DNA of 61,266 bases from Micractinium sp. NFX-FRZ (GCA_029339195.1 JAPTJF010000389.1:1-61266), one strand, 5' to 3'. Shown: positions 43,501-53,649, counted from the first letter of the stretch. The notes: generated from the letters alone by a model not told the origin. A program made the numbers and translations.

Positions 43501-46500
43501 GGGTGGTGGGTGGGCTGGGCAGGAGCAGGGGGGTGGGATTGGTAGGGAGGGGCGGGGGATTAGGAAGCAGTAGGCCGGGACCAGGGGCAGCCGTGGGGCA
43601 TGGGCAGGAAGGGGCAGTGTGGTGTGCTGCACGGCATGACAGCCTGGCGTCTGCCTGGCAGCACACAGCCACCATCCCTTGGCTCTGTCACCGCTCCTTT
43701 GCACGGCCCCCAACCATGCACAATGCCCTGCATTCGACCCTCCCTGCTGCAGTTTCGGCAGAGCAGCTGGCTCAGTTTGATGTGCCTGAGGACGAGCGGG
43801 AGTTCAAGGGGGCATCCGATGACCGCAAGGGCCTGCTGGAGTTCAGGTGGGGGGAAGGAGGGGAGGTGGGGTGCAGAAGGGTGAGGTGCCAGCGCCACCG
43901 CGGGGCTCTGGGCGGGCACACACACGCCGCATGCATGCACCTGCATCCTGCTCCCTGCTGCGGGTCTTTTGCACAAGCATGGGATTGCTAATGCTCTGGC
44001 AATGCTGCTGGCAGAAGCTGCAGGCGCTGGCAATGCTGCAGGCGCTGAGCTGCAGGCGCTCAAGGAGCTGGGCCAAGCAATTACAGGGCGCGGCTGAGTG
44101 TCTATCATCTGTGCATTGCTTCACCTCACGCTGTTGTTGCATGCAGAAGCTGCAGGCGCGCATGAAGGCGCTGGCCAAGCAGAAGTGGGGCGTGGCCGAG
44201 TGCCCCACTATGTTTCTGAGCGATGTACAACACATGTGTCTGCCGCCCTTCCACATGAGCGCAGGCAGAAGCTGCAGGCGCGCATCAAGGAGCTGGCCAA
44301 GCAGAAGAAGGCGTTCCTGGAGGCCGAGCGCTCCCGCCGCGAGAAGGAGGCCAGGGACAGCAACAAGGAGGCCAAGGTGGGTGGTGGGTGGGGCACCAAG
44401 GAGGCTGTCGCTTTTGAGGACGTTTTGGGTGTCTTGCAGCGTGGGGGAGGAGGAGAACAACAAGGAGTCAAGAAGTGGTTCCATTTTCTTTGAATTGGGG
44501 CATTGGTCCCCCAAGGCGGCCGGCACAAGCGGTGAGGCTGGCCCGCGGCGCCCCTTGCTTGCCCTTGCTCGCTCACACTTCGCTGCCCTCGCAGCCTGCA
44601 CCCTGCCTATGCCCGTTGCACGCGCGCTTGCACGATCTGCTGCTGTGCAGGGTGTGGAGCTTGCCCTGCGCAGGGCGGAGAAGGCGCTTGAGCACGAGCG
44701 GCGGTCAACCGAGACGGCGGAGCGGGCGGCTGCGGCGGCTGAGAAGAAGCTGGAGAAGTGAGTGTGTTGGGTGTTGGGTGTGTGCAAGCGGAACGGGCAA
44801 TAGTTCGTGTTAGCTTCGGCAGTGGGGAGGAGGCAATCCCGCTGGAATGGTGCACCTCTGGCGGCCGAGAGCGTCGGCAAGCAATGTGCCGATGGATTTG
44901 TATGCGTGCTGGCCTGCATCGCTGCCTTTCTCACTGGCTTTTATATTGCGAGTCCGACAACCAAGCTCTGACCGCCCATGTTTCAACCGGCCGCACTGCA
45001 GGGAGAAGGAGAAGGCGGTGCGCGGGGAGGAGCGGGCCAAGGAGCGGGAGGAGAAGGAGAAGCAGGCACGCAAGCAAGGGAGGGGCAAACGGAGAGGGGC
45101 TTGGTGGTTGGGTGGGCAGAGCGAGTTGCGCCCCGGTTTTGTCGCCCGGATCGACAATGCAACCTGCATGCCTGATCCTATCTGTGCCTTGACCGTGTGC
45201 CTCCCTTGTGACCCGCCCTCCCCCGCTGCAGAGGCAGGTGGAGAAGGAGGAGCGTGAGCGGCGGCGGGTGGAGGCGGCCAAAGCCAAGGAGGAGGCCAAG
45301 CGGTGAGTTCACATTGAACGCACCTCCTCTCCCAGCTGCTGTAGCTGACTACCAGTTAGCCTATCCTCTCAGCTTTCCTCCCTGCCCACTGACTATCAGT
45401 TAGCTTAACATCTCTGCTTCCCTCCCTGCACTGACTACCAGTTAGCTTATTCTCTCTGCTCTGCCCACTGACTATCAGCCAGCTTATCCTCTCTGCTTTC
45501 CTCCCTGCCCACTGACTATCAGCCAGCTTACCCTCTCCCTGCTTTCCACCCTGCCCACTGACTATCAGCCAGCTTATCCTCTCCCTGCTTTCCACCCCTG
45601 CCCCACCAGGTACCCCATGGAAGACATGGAGCTGCTGGAGGAGCTGAGGCAGAAGGCGGCTGAGGCAGGTGAGTTGGTATGGGTTACCCCCCTCAAGACG
45701 AGGGGGCCAAGGGCGGGGTGAGGCAGGAGGCGGGAACGCCAGTTATCTTTGCTGTTTGGTTGTGCTGTTGAGGTGGTGGGCAGGTGGATGTGAGGGAGCA
45801 CGCAGAGCTGCTGGAGGAGCTGAGGCATAAGGCGGCTGAGGCCAGGTGCATGGATTTTACGAGGACCCTGTCGGTACGGAAGGGGGAGGAGGGCAGGACA
45901 GGCAGGAGCGAGGGCGACGGGAGCGAGGGAAGGTGGCAATCGAGGCGGCACATTGCGGGGCCTTGGCACCTTGGAGTCCACCCCGGTGCACCGACTGGCG
46001 CATCGTGTGTCGCACTGCCTGCTGTGTGTTGGCTGTCATGTGCAGGCGGGGCCTGGGCACCCTAGAATGTGCCCTGCTGCACCGACCGCTGCAACGTGCA
46101 TCGGACCGCCTGCTGCCTGTTGCTTGAACGTTCATGCAGGCGAGGCGGCGCCTGCCGAGGATGTGGAGCAGCCCAGCTGGATGAGCGCTGAGGACTCCCA
46201 GGTGGGCTGGGGGTTCGGGCTGCAGAGTCAATACCAGGAGCTCTGGCTGGGGGGGCTTCAGGCTGCACAGCAGGTTGTAGGTGCCGTGGTGGAGCAGCCC
46301 AGCTGGATGAGCGCTGAGGACTCCCAGGTGGGCTCTGGGGTGGGCTCAGGCTGGAGAGCACTGGCTACTTTGGTGGGGGTGGGCTCAGGCAGGAGGTGGG
46401 TTTGATTGGGTTCCGGCTGCAGATCAGGTGCTCTGCCTGCCCGCACTCCCCTGTCTGCTGGCCCCGACCGGCCCGCCCTGCATTCATCTGTGCTTGCTGC

Positions 46501-49500
46501 CGGCCCAGCTGAGCGCTCAGGGTCTCTTGTTGGGCTGCCTGCTGCCCCGCCTGGGCCCGGAACCAGCTTGCCTCCGCCTGCCCTTCATCACACAGCGTGC
46601 TTCTCCACACACCTCCACCCTGCAGGGCAGCATCGGTGCCCTCTGCGTGTTGGATTCCTTGAGCACTCCCTACCCTCCCGTCGCATGCCTGCCCCACCCA
46701 CCCCTGCTCAACCTTCCCAGCCATTCCGACCGACCGACTGGCAACCCCTGCCCCCCTTCCCTGCTGTGCCCCTCTGCAGCGCCTGAGCACCGCCCTGTAT
46801 GTGTCCGACTTCATCAGCCAGTTCAGCAAGCAGCTGGGCTGCCGCGCCCTCAATTACGAGCACCTGGAAGCCGCCCTGACAGGTAGTTGTTTTTGTTTTT
46901 TCCTCTTGCTGTGGCCATTATGTCCGCTGTCGTGTTCAGAGTGGCAGCCAGATCTGAGCTGCAAGCGCGTGGAGTTCACACTCCAGGCAGGAAGGTGCTG
47001 GTGTTCTGCTGTGCTTGTGCCCTCATCCGTGTGTCCGGTATGGCGCAGCAGCCCCATTTCTAACAAGGCATGCCCCAGTTCTGCTGAACAAACACATCAA
47101 CCCCACCCACTCTTGCCCTCGTGTTCCGCAGACGCCACCTCTGGCGGGCCTGCCTCCGAGGAGGACCACAACGCCACCACGCTGCACGCTGTGTATGAGC
47201 GCCTCATCCGGGTGCGTGCGTGCGCCGGGCCAGGCTTGCGTGCAGGCCGCGCTTCTATGCTAACGTTGGTGCTGCCGCCGGCGTGCAGCGCACCCCTGGC
47301 CCCGTTTGCATGCCGCCTGTGCCTCTGGCCACTCGCCCCGTACGTTCTGGCGCCCCTGGCTGTCCTGTAGAGTGCCGTCCTTGAAGCTACGCCACCTAGC
47401 TCCCTGCCCTTGTCATACTTCTGCACCCTTCCGCCTCCCTGTCTGGGGTAGAGGACTCCTCCCAACTCTTCAGTGCGTCCCTCACTTTCTGCTCACCCCC
47501 TTCACCATACTATATATCCATGCAGGTGATCCTGGAAGACCTGCGTGCCGAGGAGGAGGCCAGTGCCCAGGAGAAGCGCTGGGCCACCGTGCTCAGGTAG
47601 GCTCACTGGCCTGCACAGCCAGCCAGCCAGCCAGCTGGCTGATGGTGCACAGCCAGCCAGACAGGCAGTCAGGCGGGCAGGCAGATGACTGTGCACAGCC
47701 CTGCCGGCAGCGCCCCACAGCATGCCCTGCCTGGCCACAGCGCAGTGCCGCCATGCACAACATGGAACTCTCCCTCCCCCTGCACCCCGCCCTCCTGGCA
47801 GCGAGGGCACCTGGCCGGAGGTGCTGCGCCGCCTGGTGCTGACGCGTGCGGCCGAGGCGGATGCCGAGGAGCTGCCCAGCCTGAAGCCCGACCCCCAGGC
47901 ACTCATGGGGGCCTCCATGCTGGCCTTTGACTGCGTGGACTCCCTCACACACGACCAGCACCTCGCCCTGCTGCGCTTCCTGTGCGACGCGCTGCTGGAC
48001 TCGGAAAAGATGCGCGCCATCCTGCAGCGTGAGTGCCGCCAGCGGGGGCAGCACGGGGGGTGCAAGCTTTGGAGTAGGGCGATTCTGAAAATGTGTGCGC
48101 CGCCATCCTGCAGCGTGAGTGCTGCCGGACGGCGGGGGCAGCGTGATTATTAGGTGGTTTTGAGTGGAGTGGTTCTGAGAGCATGCGCGCAATCCTGCAG
48201 CAAGAGTGCTGCCAACGAGGGCAGCGTGATGGTTGGGCGCTTGTGAGTGGGGTGCTTCTGAGAACATGCGCGCCGGCCTGCAGCGTGAGTGCCGCCAGTG
48301 GGGGCAGCTCAATTGTTGCGTGCCTGTTGGGCGGGGTGTGTTGCTGCGGCTGGAGGGTGAGCGGTACACCCTCGGTACTGCCTGGGGAAACAGGCACCCT
48401 CCTTCCCCCCCAACCCCCGGCATGGTTCTTTGCGCAGTCCACATACGAAATGTGCGTTGCCGTTCCATTGCTGCAGGCCGCGAGGACGAGGCCCTGGATG
48501 TGAAGCGGGATGTGCGGGAGGAGCTTGCTGAGCAGCGCAAGGCACTGAAGGAGATCTTCGAAGCGGGTGGGCAGGCGGGGCGGCTGTGCCTGCTCCCTGG
48601 CAGGGGACAGCTGTGGTGCCTCTTGCTTGTGACATGCTCTGGATGGGTGCACATGAGTGGCAGACTGTCCCTCACATGGCCGATGTATGTAGAACACCAG
48701 TTGATCCTGCAGGGCACCCCCCCAGCAGGCCGGCTTGCCTGCCCACGTCGCATCCCCTGGCCCCTTACCCTCCTTGCCCCCGTGCCCTGCCCCCCATGCC
48801 TATGCTCCGCAGAGAAGGAGGAGCGGAAGCGGAAGCGGGAGGAGCAGCGGCGGAAGGAGGAGGAGGAGAAGGCGGCGGCCGAGGCGGCGGCTGCGGCGGC
48901 CGCGGCGGCCGAGGGAGAGCAGCAGGCCCAGCAGGACGGACAGAAGCCAATGGAGGTGGACGGCCAGGTCAGCTGCCAGCTTAACATGTCAAGCCCCGCG
49001 CCCCATTCCCTGCCGCAAGTCAGACACCCGCGGACATACAGTGCCGCTGTGCTGCTGCAGCGAGTGGCCCCGCTTCAAGCTCACACCTAGTATCTCCTGC
49101 TCCTCAGCCCCCCACCCCCCCTGCTTCTCATGCCTGCTTCTCACGCCTGCTTGCCATGTCTCCGCCTGCCTGCAGGCAGAGCCCTCGTTTGAGCTGCCCG
49201 AGCGCCTGCGCGAGTTCACCGGCGCCGCCGACGACAAGAAGGGGCTGCTGCAGTGGCGCCAGGAGCAGCAGGTGCGGGCTGGGGTGAGGCGGTGGGCCGG
49301 ACGCCTTGCGGCTCCTGCTCGGAGGCTTGTATACCACGCAATGCTGAACACCGCACGTGCATGCATGCCCCCCGCCTGCCCAAGGCCTGCCGCCTTGCTA
49401 GCCACTTAGCCGTGCTCACACACACACACGGACTCTGCTCTGCCCGCAGGCCGAGAAGCGGCGGCTTGAGAAGGAGCGCAACCGCTGGGTGGCTGACCAG

Positions 49501-52500
49501 CTGCGGCGGCAGCGAGAGGTGGAGGCGCAGGAGAAGGCGGCGGTGAGTGGCGGGGCAGGGGCTGCAAACCACATCCTGTGTCAAGGTTTGTTGCTCGAAG
49601 GGGCTGGCCAGTATCGTGAGGTAGAATTGCAGGGAGGGCAGCTGGGAGAGGGTGCCAGGTGGGCGGGTGGCCGAGGAGGACTGGTGCTGCCGCTGCGCCC
49701 CCAAGGCCTTCCAGGGCATGCATGCGTCCTTCGCAATCGCTTTCTTAGCAGGGCCACTGCACGCCCCGGCTTGCCCGCCCACCAGGCATGTCCGCCGATT
49801 CTCTCGATGATCAGCCCCCTGGCCTGCCTGCCCGCCTGCCGCCCTGCCTGGCCTGCAGCGCGAGGCGGAGAAAGCCAAGCAGCGGGAGATTGAGGAGAAG
49901 GAGGAGGCGATCTACAGGTGGGAGCTATGGTGGAAGCCTGTGAGGGCGTGTGCAATGCAGGTGTGTGCTTGCCTGCATGCTTGCTTCTGGGCTTGGCTCT
50001 TCTGGCAGGCAGGGCAGCCGCCTGCAAGACCGGCCCCTGCAAAAGGTGCCGCCGGCGGGCCCCGGACGCGCCGCAAGCTTTGCTTCAGGACGGGTAGCCC
50101 CACTGCTGCACTGCCCCTTTACTCTCAACAGCAGAGGGCGGCACCTTGTCCTCACGTGAATGCTGCGGTTAATGTGGCGCCAGAGGAGAAGGCTTGACAT
50201 GTTTGATCGCAACGCTGCTCAAAGCCTCCAAACTTCTCGACTGCCACCTGCTCGTTCCCTGCATGGTTGACTGCCGGGCCCAAGAGGCTCCAGACGAGAA
50301 GCCTGATAGGTGCAGCGTGCGGCAGGACATGGAGCCTCCGTACATCTGATCGGATGAACGCACCAACACTCTGTCACCCTCTTACCAACCCCTGCAGGGC
50401 CCAGGAGGCGCTGGAGGAGAAGCTGGAGAAGTACAGCGTGCGGCGGGTGCCCATCGGCAGCGACCGGCACCACCGGCGATACTGGTGGGGCCTGGCGGGC
50501 CACCGGCCGGTGGTGTGGGTGGAGGACGCCGAGGTGAGAAGTCGGGCAGGCAAGGCTGGGAGGGGCGGGTGGTGCAGGGCAGTGCTGCGGGTAGACAGCC
50601 CTCATGGTGTCCGTGGAAAAAGGGAGGGTCACCTGCATGGCAGCCCTGGAGCCTGGCGGAGGCCACCTTCCCAGGGCTGCCCAAGAAGACGCTGCCCCGA
50701 CCCCCTGTATTCCTCCGCGTCTTTCCGCATGCCGACCCCATGATTGAACTATGTTCACTCCAACTTCTTTGCAGGGCCGCTGGGGCTCGCTGTCCACCCT
50801 TGCTGAGCTGGATGCCCTGCTGGCCTCGCTGGACCGGCGCGGCGTGCGTGAGCTGGCGCTGGCAGAGGTGAGGGCTGGGGTCATCATGTGCCTCTCTACA
50901 GCTGTATGCCTGGGTGTGATTCGCGGCAGTGCGTCCTCCCTTCGTCGCCTCGTCAGCTGCGGTGCGGGCTTGCCCTTGCCCTCGGGCCCTACGCCTGCTC
51001 GGAGAAGAGGCAGAGGGTCTTCTGCTGTTCGAGTCATCTGCTCCCAGGCAAACAAGAAGCGTGCACAGACCGTTTGAATCGCCGCCTTGAAAACCGGCAG
51101 TATCCTGCCACACCTCCCTGCGCTTCCCTGCCCCCACGGCTCCTTAGGCCTTAGGCTTTGCCACACTCTTTCGACGTTGCCTCCCTCTCCCTCATGTCCT
51201 CAGGCCATCGAGAAGCGCTTCCAGGCCATCTCAATTGCCATTCAGCGCGCAGAGCGTGCGGCGGCTGCCGGGGGCCCCAAGCACAGCAAGGCGGATCGTG
51301 AGCGTGCAGAGCCGCCGCGCCGCAGCGGCCGGCAGACGCAGCAGGTGGGGCCTGGCTTTCACCGGCTGTGGCCCGCGCGCAGGTGGTCAGCCGAAGGTGC
51401 TTGCAAGCCAGCAGCCTTTAATGCTTTTTCAAAGAACAGTGGCTACACGTCTTGAGTGTCGTGTGGTTGAATCAAGCGCATTCCTCCTTGTCCGCTCGTC
51501 ATGTTCCCCTCATCACACGCTTTGATGCAATGCAGGTTGACTTTTTTGACCCGGTCAAGGCAAAGGGCGCCGGCAAGGGCCAGCAGGGCGGCAGCGTGCT
51601 GTCGGCGCTGTTTGGCCCCGCCGAGTGTGCTGCGGTGGAGGCGGCAGCAGAGGAGATGAGCGAGCTGCAGGCCAGCGCAGGTAAGAGGGGAGTGTTTGTG
51701 TTCTGTGTGTGTGCGCCCCGTTGACGAGCTGTATGCTAGGCTTGTGTTTGACATCCATTGTGTGTGCGGGGAGTGCGTGGCAGTGGGGGCGGTGGGGCAG
51801 GAGGTGAGCGGGCGGCAGGAGAGCGCAGGCCAGCCAGCCAGACGGGCTGCTGGCCCAGGCCACTCATGCCACGCCTGCCTCGCTGCCCCCTCCCCTCCCG
51901 GAACTGCCTGCCCATCCTTGCGCCCTGCCATCCACCTGCCCGCTCGTCTTCCCTGCCCAGCTGCTGCCTATCTGTCCCGCATCCTGCGCCCTCCCCACCC
52001 GCCTGCCCAACCTTGCCCCGTGCCATCCACCCGCCCTCCCACCCATCTTCCTTGCTGCAGGCTCGCTGGTCCCAGCCCCTGAGGGCTGCGCCAGCTGGAA
52101 GGACTGGGGTGCAGCGGTCAAGGCGGCTGCTGCCGGCGAGCCGCAGGGCGCCGCCAAGCTCAGCGCCTCTGCCGTGCGCAGCGCCCTGCAGGGCAGCCTG
52201 CAGCAGCTAGAGGAGGCTCTGTTGGGGCAGTCTGTGGGCGGGCTGGCGGCCGACGGCGATGGAGACGACGCCGCCAGCGAGGGCGGCAGCGAGGAGGCAG
52301 AGGAGGGGCAGGACAGCGGGGAGGCGGTGTCACCTGCCAATGCCGGCCGCAGCCGCGAGCAGGTGCGCATAAACGCAGTGGCGGGCTCGGGCTGCCGTGG
52401 CGACTGCGTTGGCTCCTGGGAGAGGACGGCAGAGGCTTGTTGCAGGGCGAAGCCCGCTCCACCCTTGCTTGAACTGGAGCCTGTGCCCCTTTGAGCAGTA

Positions 52501-53563
52501 CATTCTGATCACGAGCGACCCTCTGCAGTCTTCCGAGGTGCAGCATGATGTGGAGCCTACCGCGCTCTGCACAGCACACACAAATTGATGAGCCCTGTGT
52601 TCTCCGACCCCCCTGTTCCCCCTGTTGCAGTCTGCCGAGGTGCTAGATGTTGTAGACGAGCTCTTCTCCCCCACCAAGCGCCCCGACGTGGCGTATCTGT
52701 GGAAGACCCAGCGGGAGCGGTCCGCCTGGCAGGTGGGGGCGGCTCTGGGCGGGGGAGGGTGGTGGGGCGTAGCGGTTGGGAGATATGGTATCAGTGGTGG
52801 CTGCAGGCACCCGCAGAAAAGGCGGGTGAGGCGAGAAGTGGAGGCGGGGGGATGGCACCGAGGGATTGGTTTGCTTGGCACGTGATGCTGCTCTGGGCAT
52901 GGGAGGGTGGGGCAGAGGCGGGTGAGGCTGGGGCGTGGGGGCGGGGGGGAGCCACGGCGGCATTGGCCCGATTGGCAGGTGGGTGGTTCCGGGCAGATGA
53001 GGGTGGGGCAGGCAGGTTTGAGAGGCGCCACCCCGCGAAATGGCCGAAGACTTGCCCGCTCGCTCCCACAGCCTCGCTCGCTCCCACAGCTCTACAAAGG
53101 TCTCCGGTTTGACGTGGCTCGCCATCTCCAGGGAGACCCAACAGGAGCGTGCCGCCCTGCTGCTGCGCTGGCACCTGCACCCATCTCCTCCCCACTTTCC
53201 TTTCCATTGCAGACCGACCTGCGTCAGGCAGCAACGGCGGCCCGCATCGCCTACTGCGCCGCTGTGCTGGCCCAGCAGGCAGCCCCCATGCTGGCCACGC
53301 TGCGCAAGGCGGGCAGCTCTGGTGGTAAGAAGGGCGCCGGCAAGGCGTCTGGAAGCGGCATCAAGGCAGCGGCGGCCGACGCCCGGGCCAGCAGCAAGGC
53401 TGCCGCTGCCTCTAGCTGCCCTGTGTCTCGCACAAACTCTGTGGCAGCAGCCATGGAGGCCGCTCCGCCTGCCAAGGGCGGCAGCGGTGGCGGCAAGGGT
53501 GGCAAGCGCAAGGTGGCGCCCGCCCCTCCCGAGAACGCACGCACCACCCGCTCCCGCCACTGA
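36139..53563 (+). CDS. ISWI-type chromatin-remodelling subunit: WAC, four HARE-HTH, DDT, WHIM1, WSD
   Basis: A very large nuclear protein; 42 exons join in phase to 1827 residues, plus an undetermined N-terminal exon. Order, numbered from 36139: WAC (1 to about 110), Lys/Ala-rich linker, four HARE-HTH modules (about 317-805), an SV40-like basic signal PKKRKL, charged coiled coils, DDT (about 1081-1140), WHIM1 (about 1165-1240), a long charged helix, WSD/WHIM3 (about 1405-1480), and an acidic then Lys-rich tail ending RTTRSRH. DDT-WHIM-WSD proteins (ACF1/BAZ in animals, RINGLET/DDR in plants) bridge the ISWI ATPase to linker DNA and histones. WAC is typical of ACF1, and a single HARE-HTH is typical of plant RINGLET proteins. 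No PHD finger, bromodomain or homeobox was found. Exon lists are in the regional entries. Three introns have GC donors (after 42763, 43071 and 45065). Confidence 0.88.
37872..42467 (+). repeat. Tandem array of four HARE-HTH units, each built from three exons
   Basis: Exon 37872-38074 gives the first linker (VRVEAKSLE). Units: (1) 38389-38479, 38775-38845, 39040-39300; (2) 39475-39565, 39753-39820, 40024-40239; (3) 40489-40579, 40768-40838, 41235-41450; (4) 41639-41729, 42002-42072, 42341-42467. Each reads EVEAQYKEGTLKHA then VLKA-KP-ALTV, DKAKEL..REF, and DPNFLRLSKGAYSLHC, the helix-turn-helix fold of the HB1/ASXL/restriction-endonuclease HTH family. Units 1-3 end with a VRVEAKSL linker; unit 4 ends with PKKRKL. 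The first exon is always 91 bases. Some introns between units are also alike (for example ttgtactgctgctcccctgc before units 1 and 2), so whole exon-intron blocks were duplicated. Confidence 0.9.
43995..44191 (+). repeat. Intronic copies of the 44265 exon start
   Basis: At 44143-44191 the intron reads cagaagctgcaggcgcgcat and onward, nearly identical to the true exon start at 44265. A more broken version lies at about 43995-44080. The real exon follows as the third copy. Confidence 0.85.
45345..45605 (+). repeat. Six-copy intronic minisatellite with branch-point-like units
   Basis: Units of about 42-46 bases start near 45345, 45388, 45431, 45467, 45512 and 45557. Each begins ctgacta(c/t)cag followed by a pyrimidine-rich stretch, so every unit carries a plausible branch-point sequence (CTGAC) and polypyrimidine tract. 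The true acceptor (CCACCAG, exon from 45610) closes the array. Confidence 0.9.
45781..45848 (+). repeat. Intronic copy of exon 45610-45668
   Basis: The intron repeats GAGCTGCTGGAGGAGCTGAG and the following KAAEA codons, ending in a GT-containing donor-like site. If spliced from the nearby CAG, the frame would shift. Confidence 0.8.
46285..46335 (+). repeat. Near-exact in-frame copy of exon 46140-46201 end and donor
   Basis: The sequence encoding VEQPSWMSAEDSQ plus the GTGGGCT donor is repeated 126 bases downstream of the first donor. Because 126 is divisible by three and the interval has no stop, use of the second donor would add 42 residues in frame. Confidence 0.85.
46780..48566 (+). other. 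DDT and WHIM1 domain region
   Basis: Exons 46780-46882, 47132-47211, 47526-47596, 47802-48028, 48477-48566. DDT is marked by LYVSDFISQFSKQLG followed by LNYEHLEAALTD; DDT domains contact the ISWI ATPase. WHIM1 is marked by FDCVDSLTHDQHLALLRFL then CDALLDSEKMRAIL, matching the L-x-x-L-cDx-LxSxxxR pattern. Confidence 0.85.
48095..48310 (+). repeat. Three further intronic copies of the exon 47802-48028 end
   Basis: The exon end and donor (atcctgcagcgtgagtgc) recur three times downstream at a period of about 85 bases: near 48095-48145, 48180-48230 and 48265-48310. Each has progressive changes, and at least two keep a GTGAGT-like donor. Confidence 0.88.
50277..50332 (+). repeat. Degenerate intronic copy of exon 50398 start
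   Basis: About 55 bases align with the start of the WSD exon: ggcccaagaggctccagacg against ggcccaggaggcgctggagg, then gtgcagcgtgcgg against tacagcgtgcgg. The copy contains a TGA/TAG-bearing frame and is non-coding. Confidence 0.8.
52525..52560 (+). repeat. Degenerate intronic copy of exon 52631 start
   Basis: ctgcagtcttccgaggtgca repeats the acceptor and first codons of exon 52631-52732 (ttgcagtctgccgaggtgct), about 100 bases upstream. Confidence 0.8.
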
Positions 53564-53587
53564 GGGCTGGCTGGCATGTGCCGTCAG

Positions 53588-53649
53588 GGAACCTTCCCTG
53601 GGAGCCTCAAGAGAGGGAACCTTCCCTGGGAGCCTCAAGAGAGGGAACC
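53588..53649 (+). repeat. 28-base direct tandem repeat in the chromatin-gene 3' region
   Basis: Two perfect copies of a 28-base unit starting ggaaccttccctgggagcct, plus the start of a third. Each contains a GGGAA-CC-TTCCC inverted element. It begins 24 bases after the stop codon. Confidence 0.9.

Larger units (their letters stand above)
42669..46201 (+). other. Charged coiled-coil region between HARE array and DDT domain
   Basis: Exons 42669-42763, 43003-43071, 43396-43489, 43753-43846, 44265-44376, 44651-44757, 45002-45065, 45232-45302, 45610-45668, 46140-46201. Mostly Lys/Glu/Arg-rich helices (AERSRREKEARD, KEREEKEKQ, RERRRVEAAKAK). It contains the first of two copies of a REFKGASDDRKGLLEF motif and a conserved-looking VEQPSWMSAEDSQ just before the DDT domain. 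GC donors follow 42763, 43071 and 45065. Confidence 0.75.
48813..53563 (+). other. Charged helix, WSD region and C-terminal tail
   Basis: Exons 48813-48967, 49176-49271, 49450-49542, 49859-49917, 50398-50533, 50775-50867, 51204-51344, 51536-51680, 52061-52362, 52631-52732, 53213-53563. A KRKREEQRRKEEEEK helix and poly-Ala are followed by a second REFTGAADDKKGLLQW motif. The WSD/WHIM3 block follows: RRVPIGSDRHHRRYWW, VVWVEDAEGRWGSLST. This region in ISWI partners recognises the linker-DNA and histone-tail context. The tail has an acidic stretch (EGGSEEAEEGQD), a basic Gly-Lys stretch (GGKGGKRK) and the stop at 53561-53563. Confidence 0.82.

Noticed and set aside
47593..48987. 464-codon open frame on the minus strand
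   Set aside because: It lies antisense to confirmed DDT/WHIM1 exons, has low-complexity Ser/Pro/Ala composition and no family resemblance. Long shadow frames are expected at this GC content.
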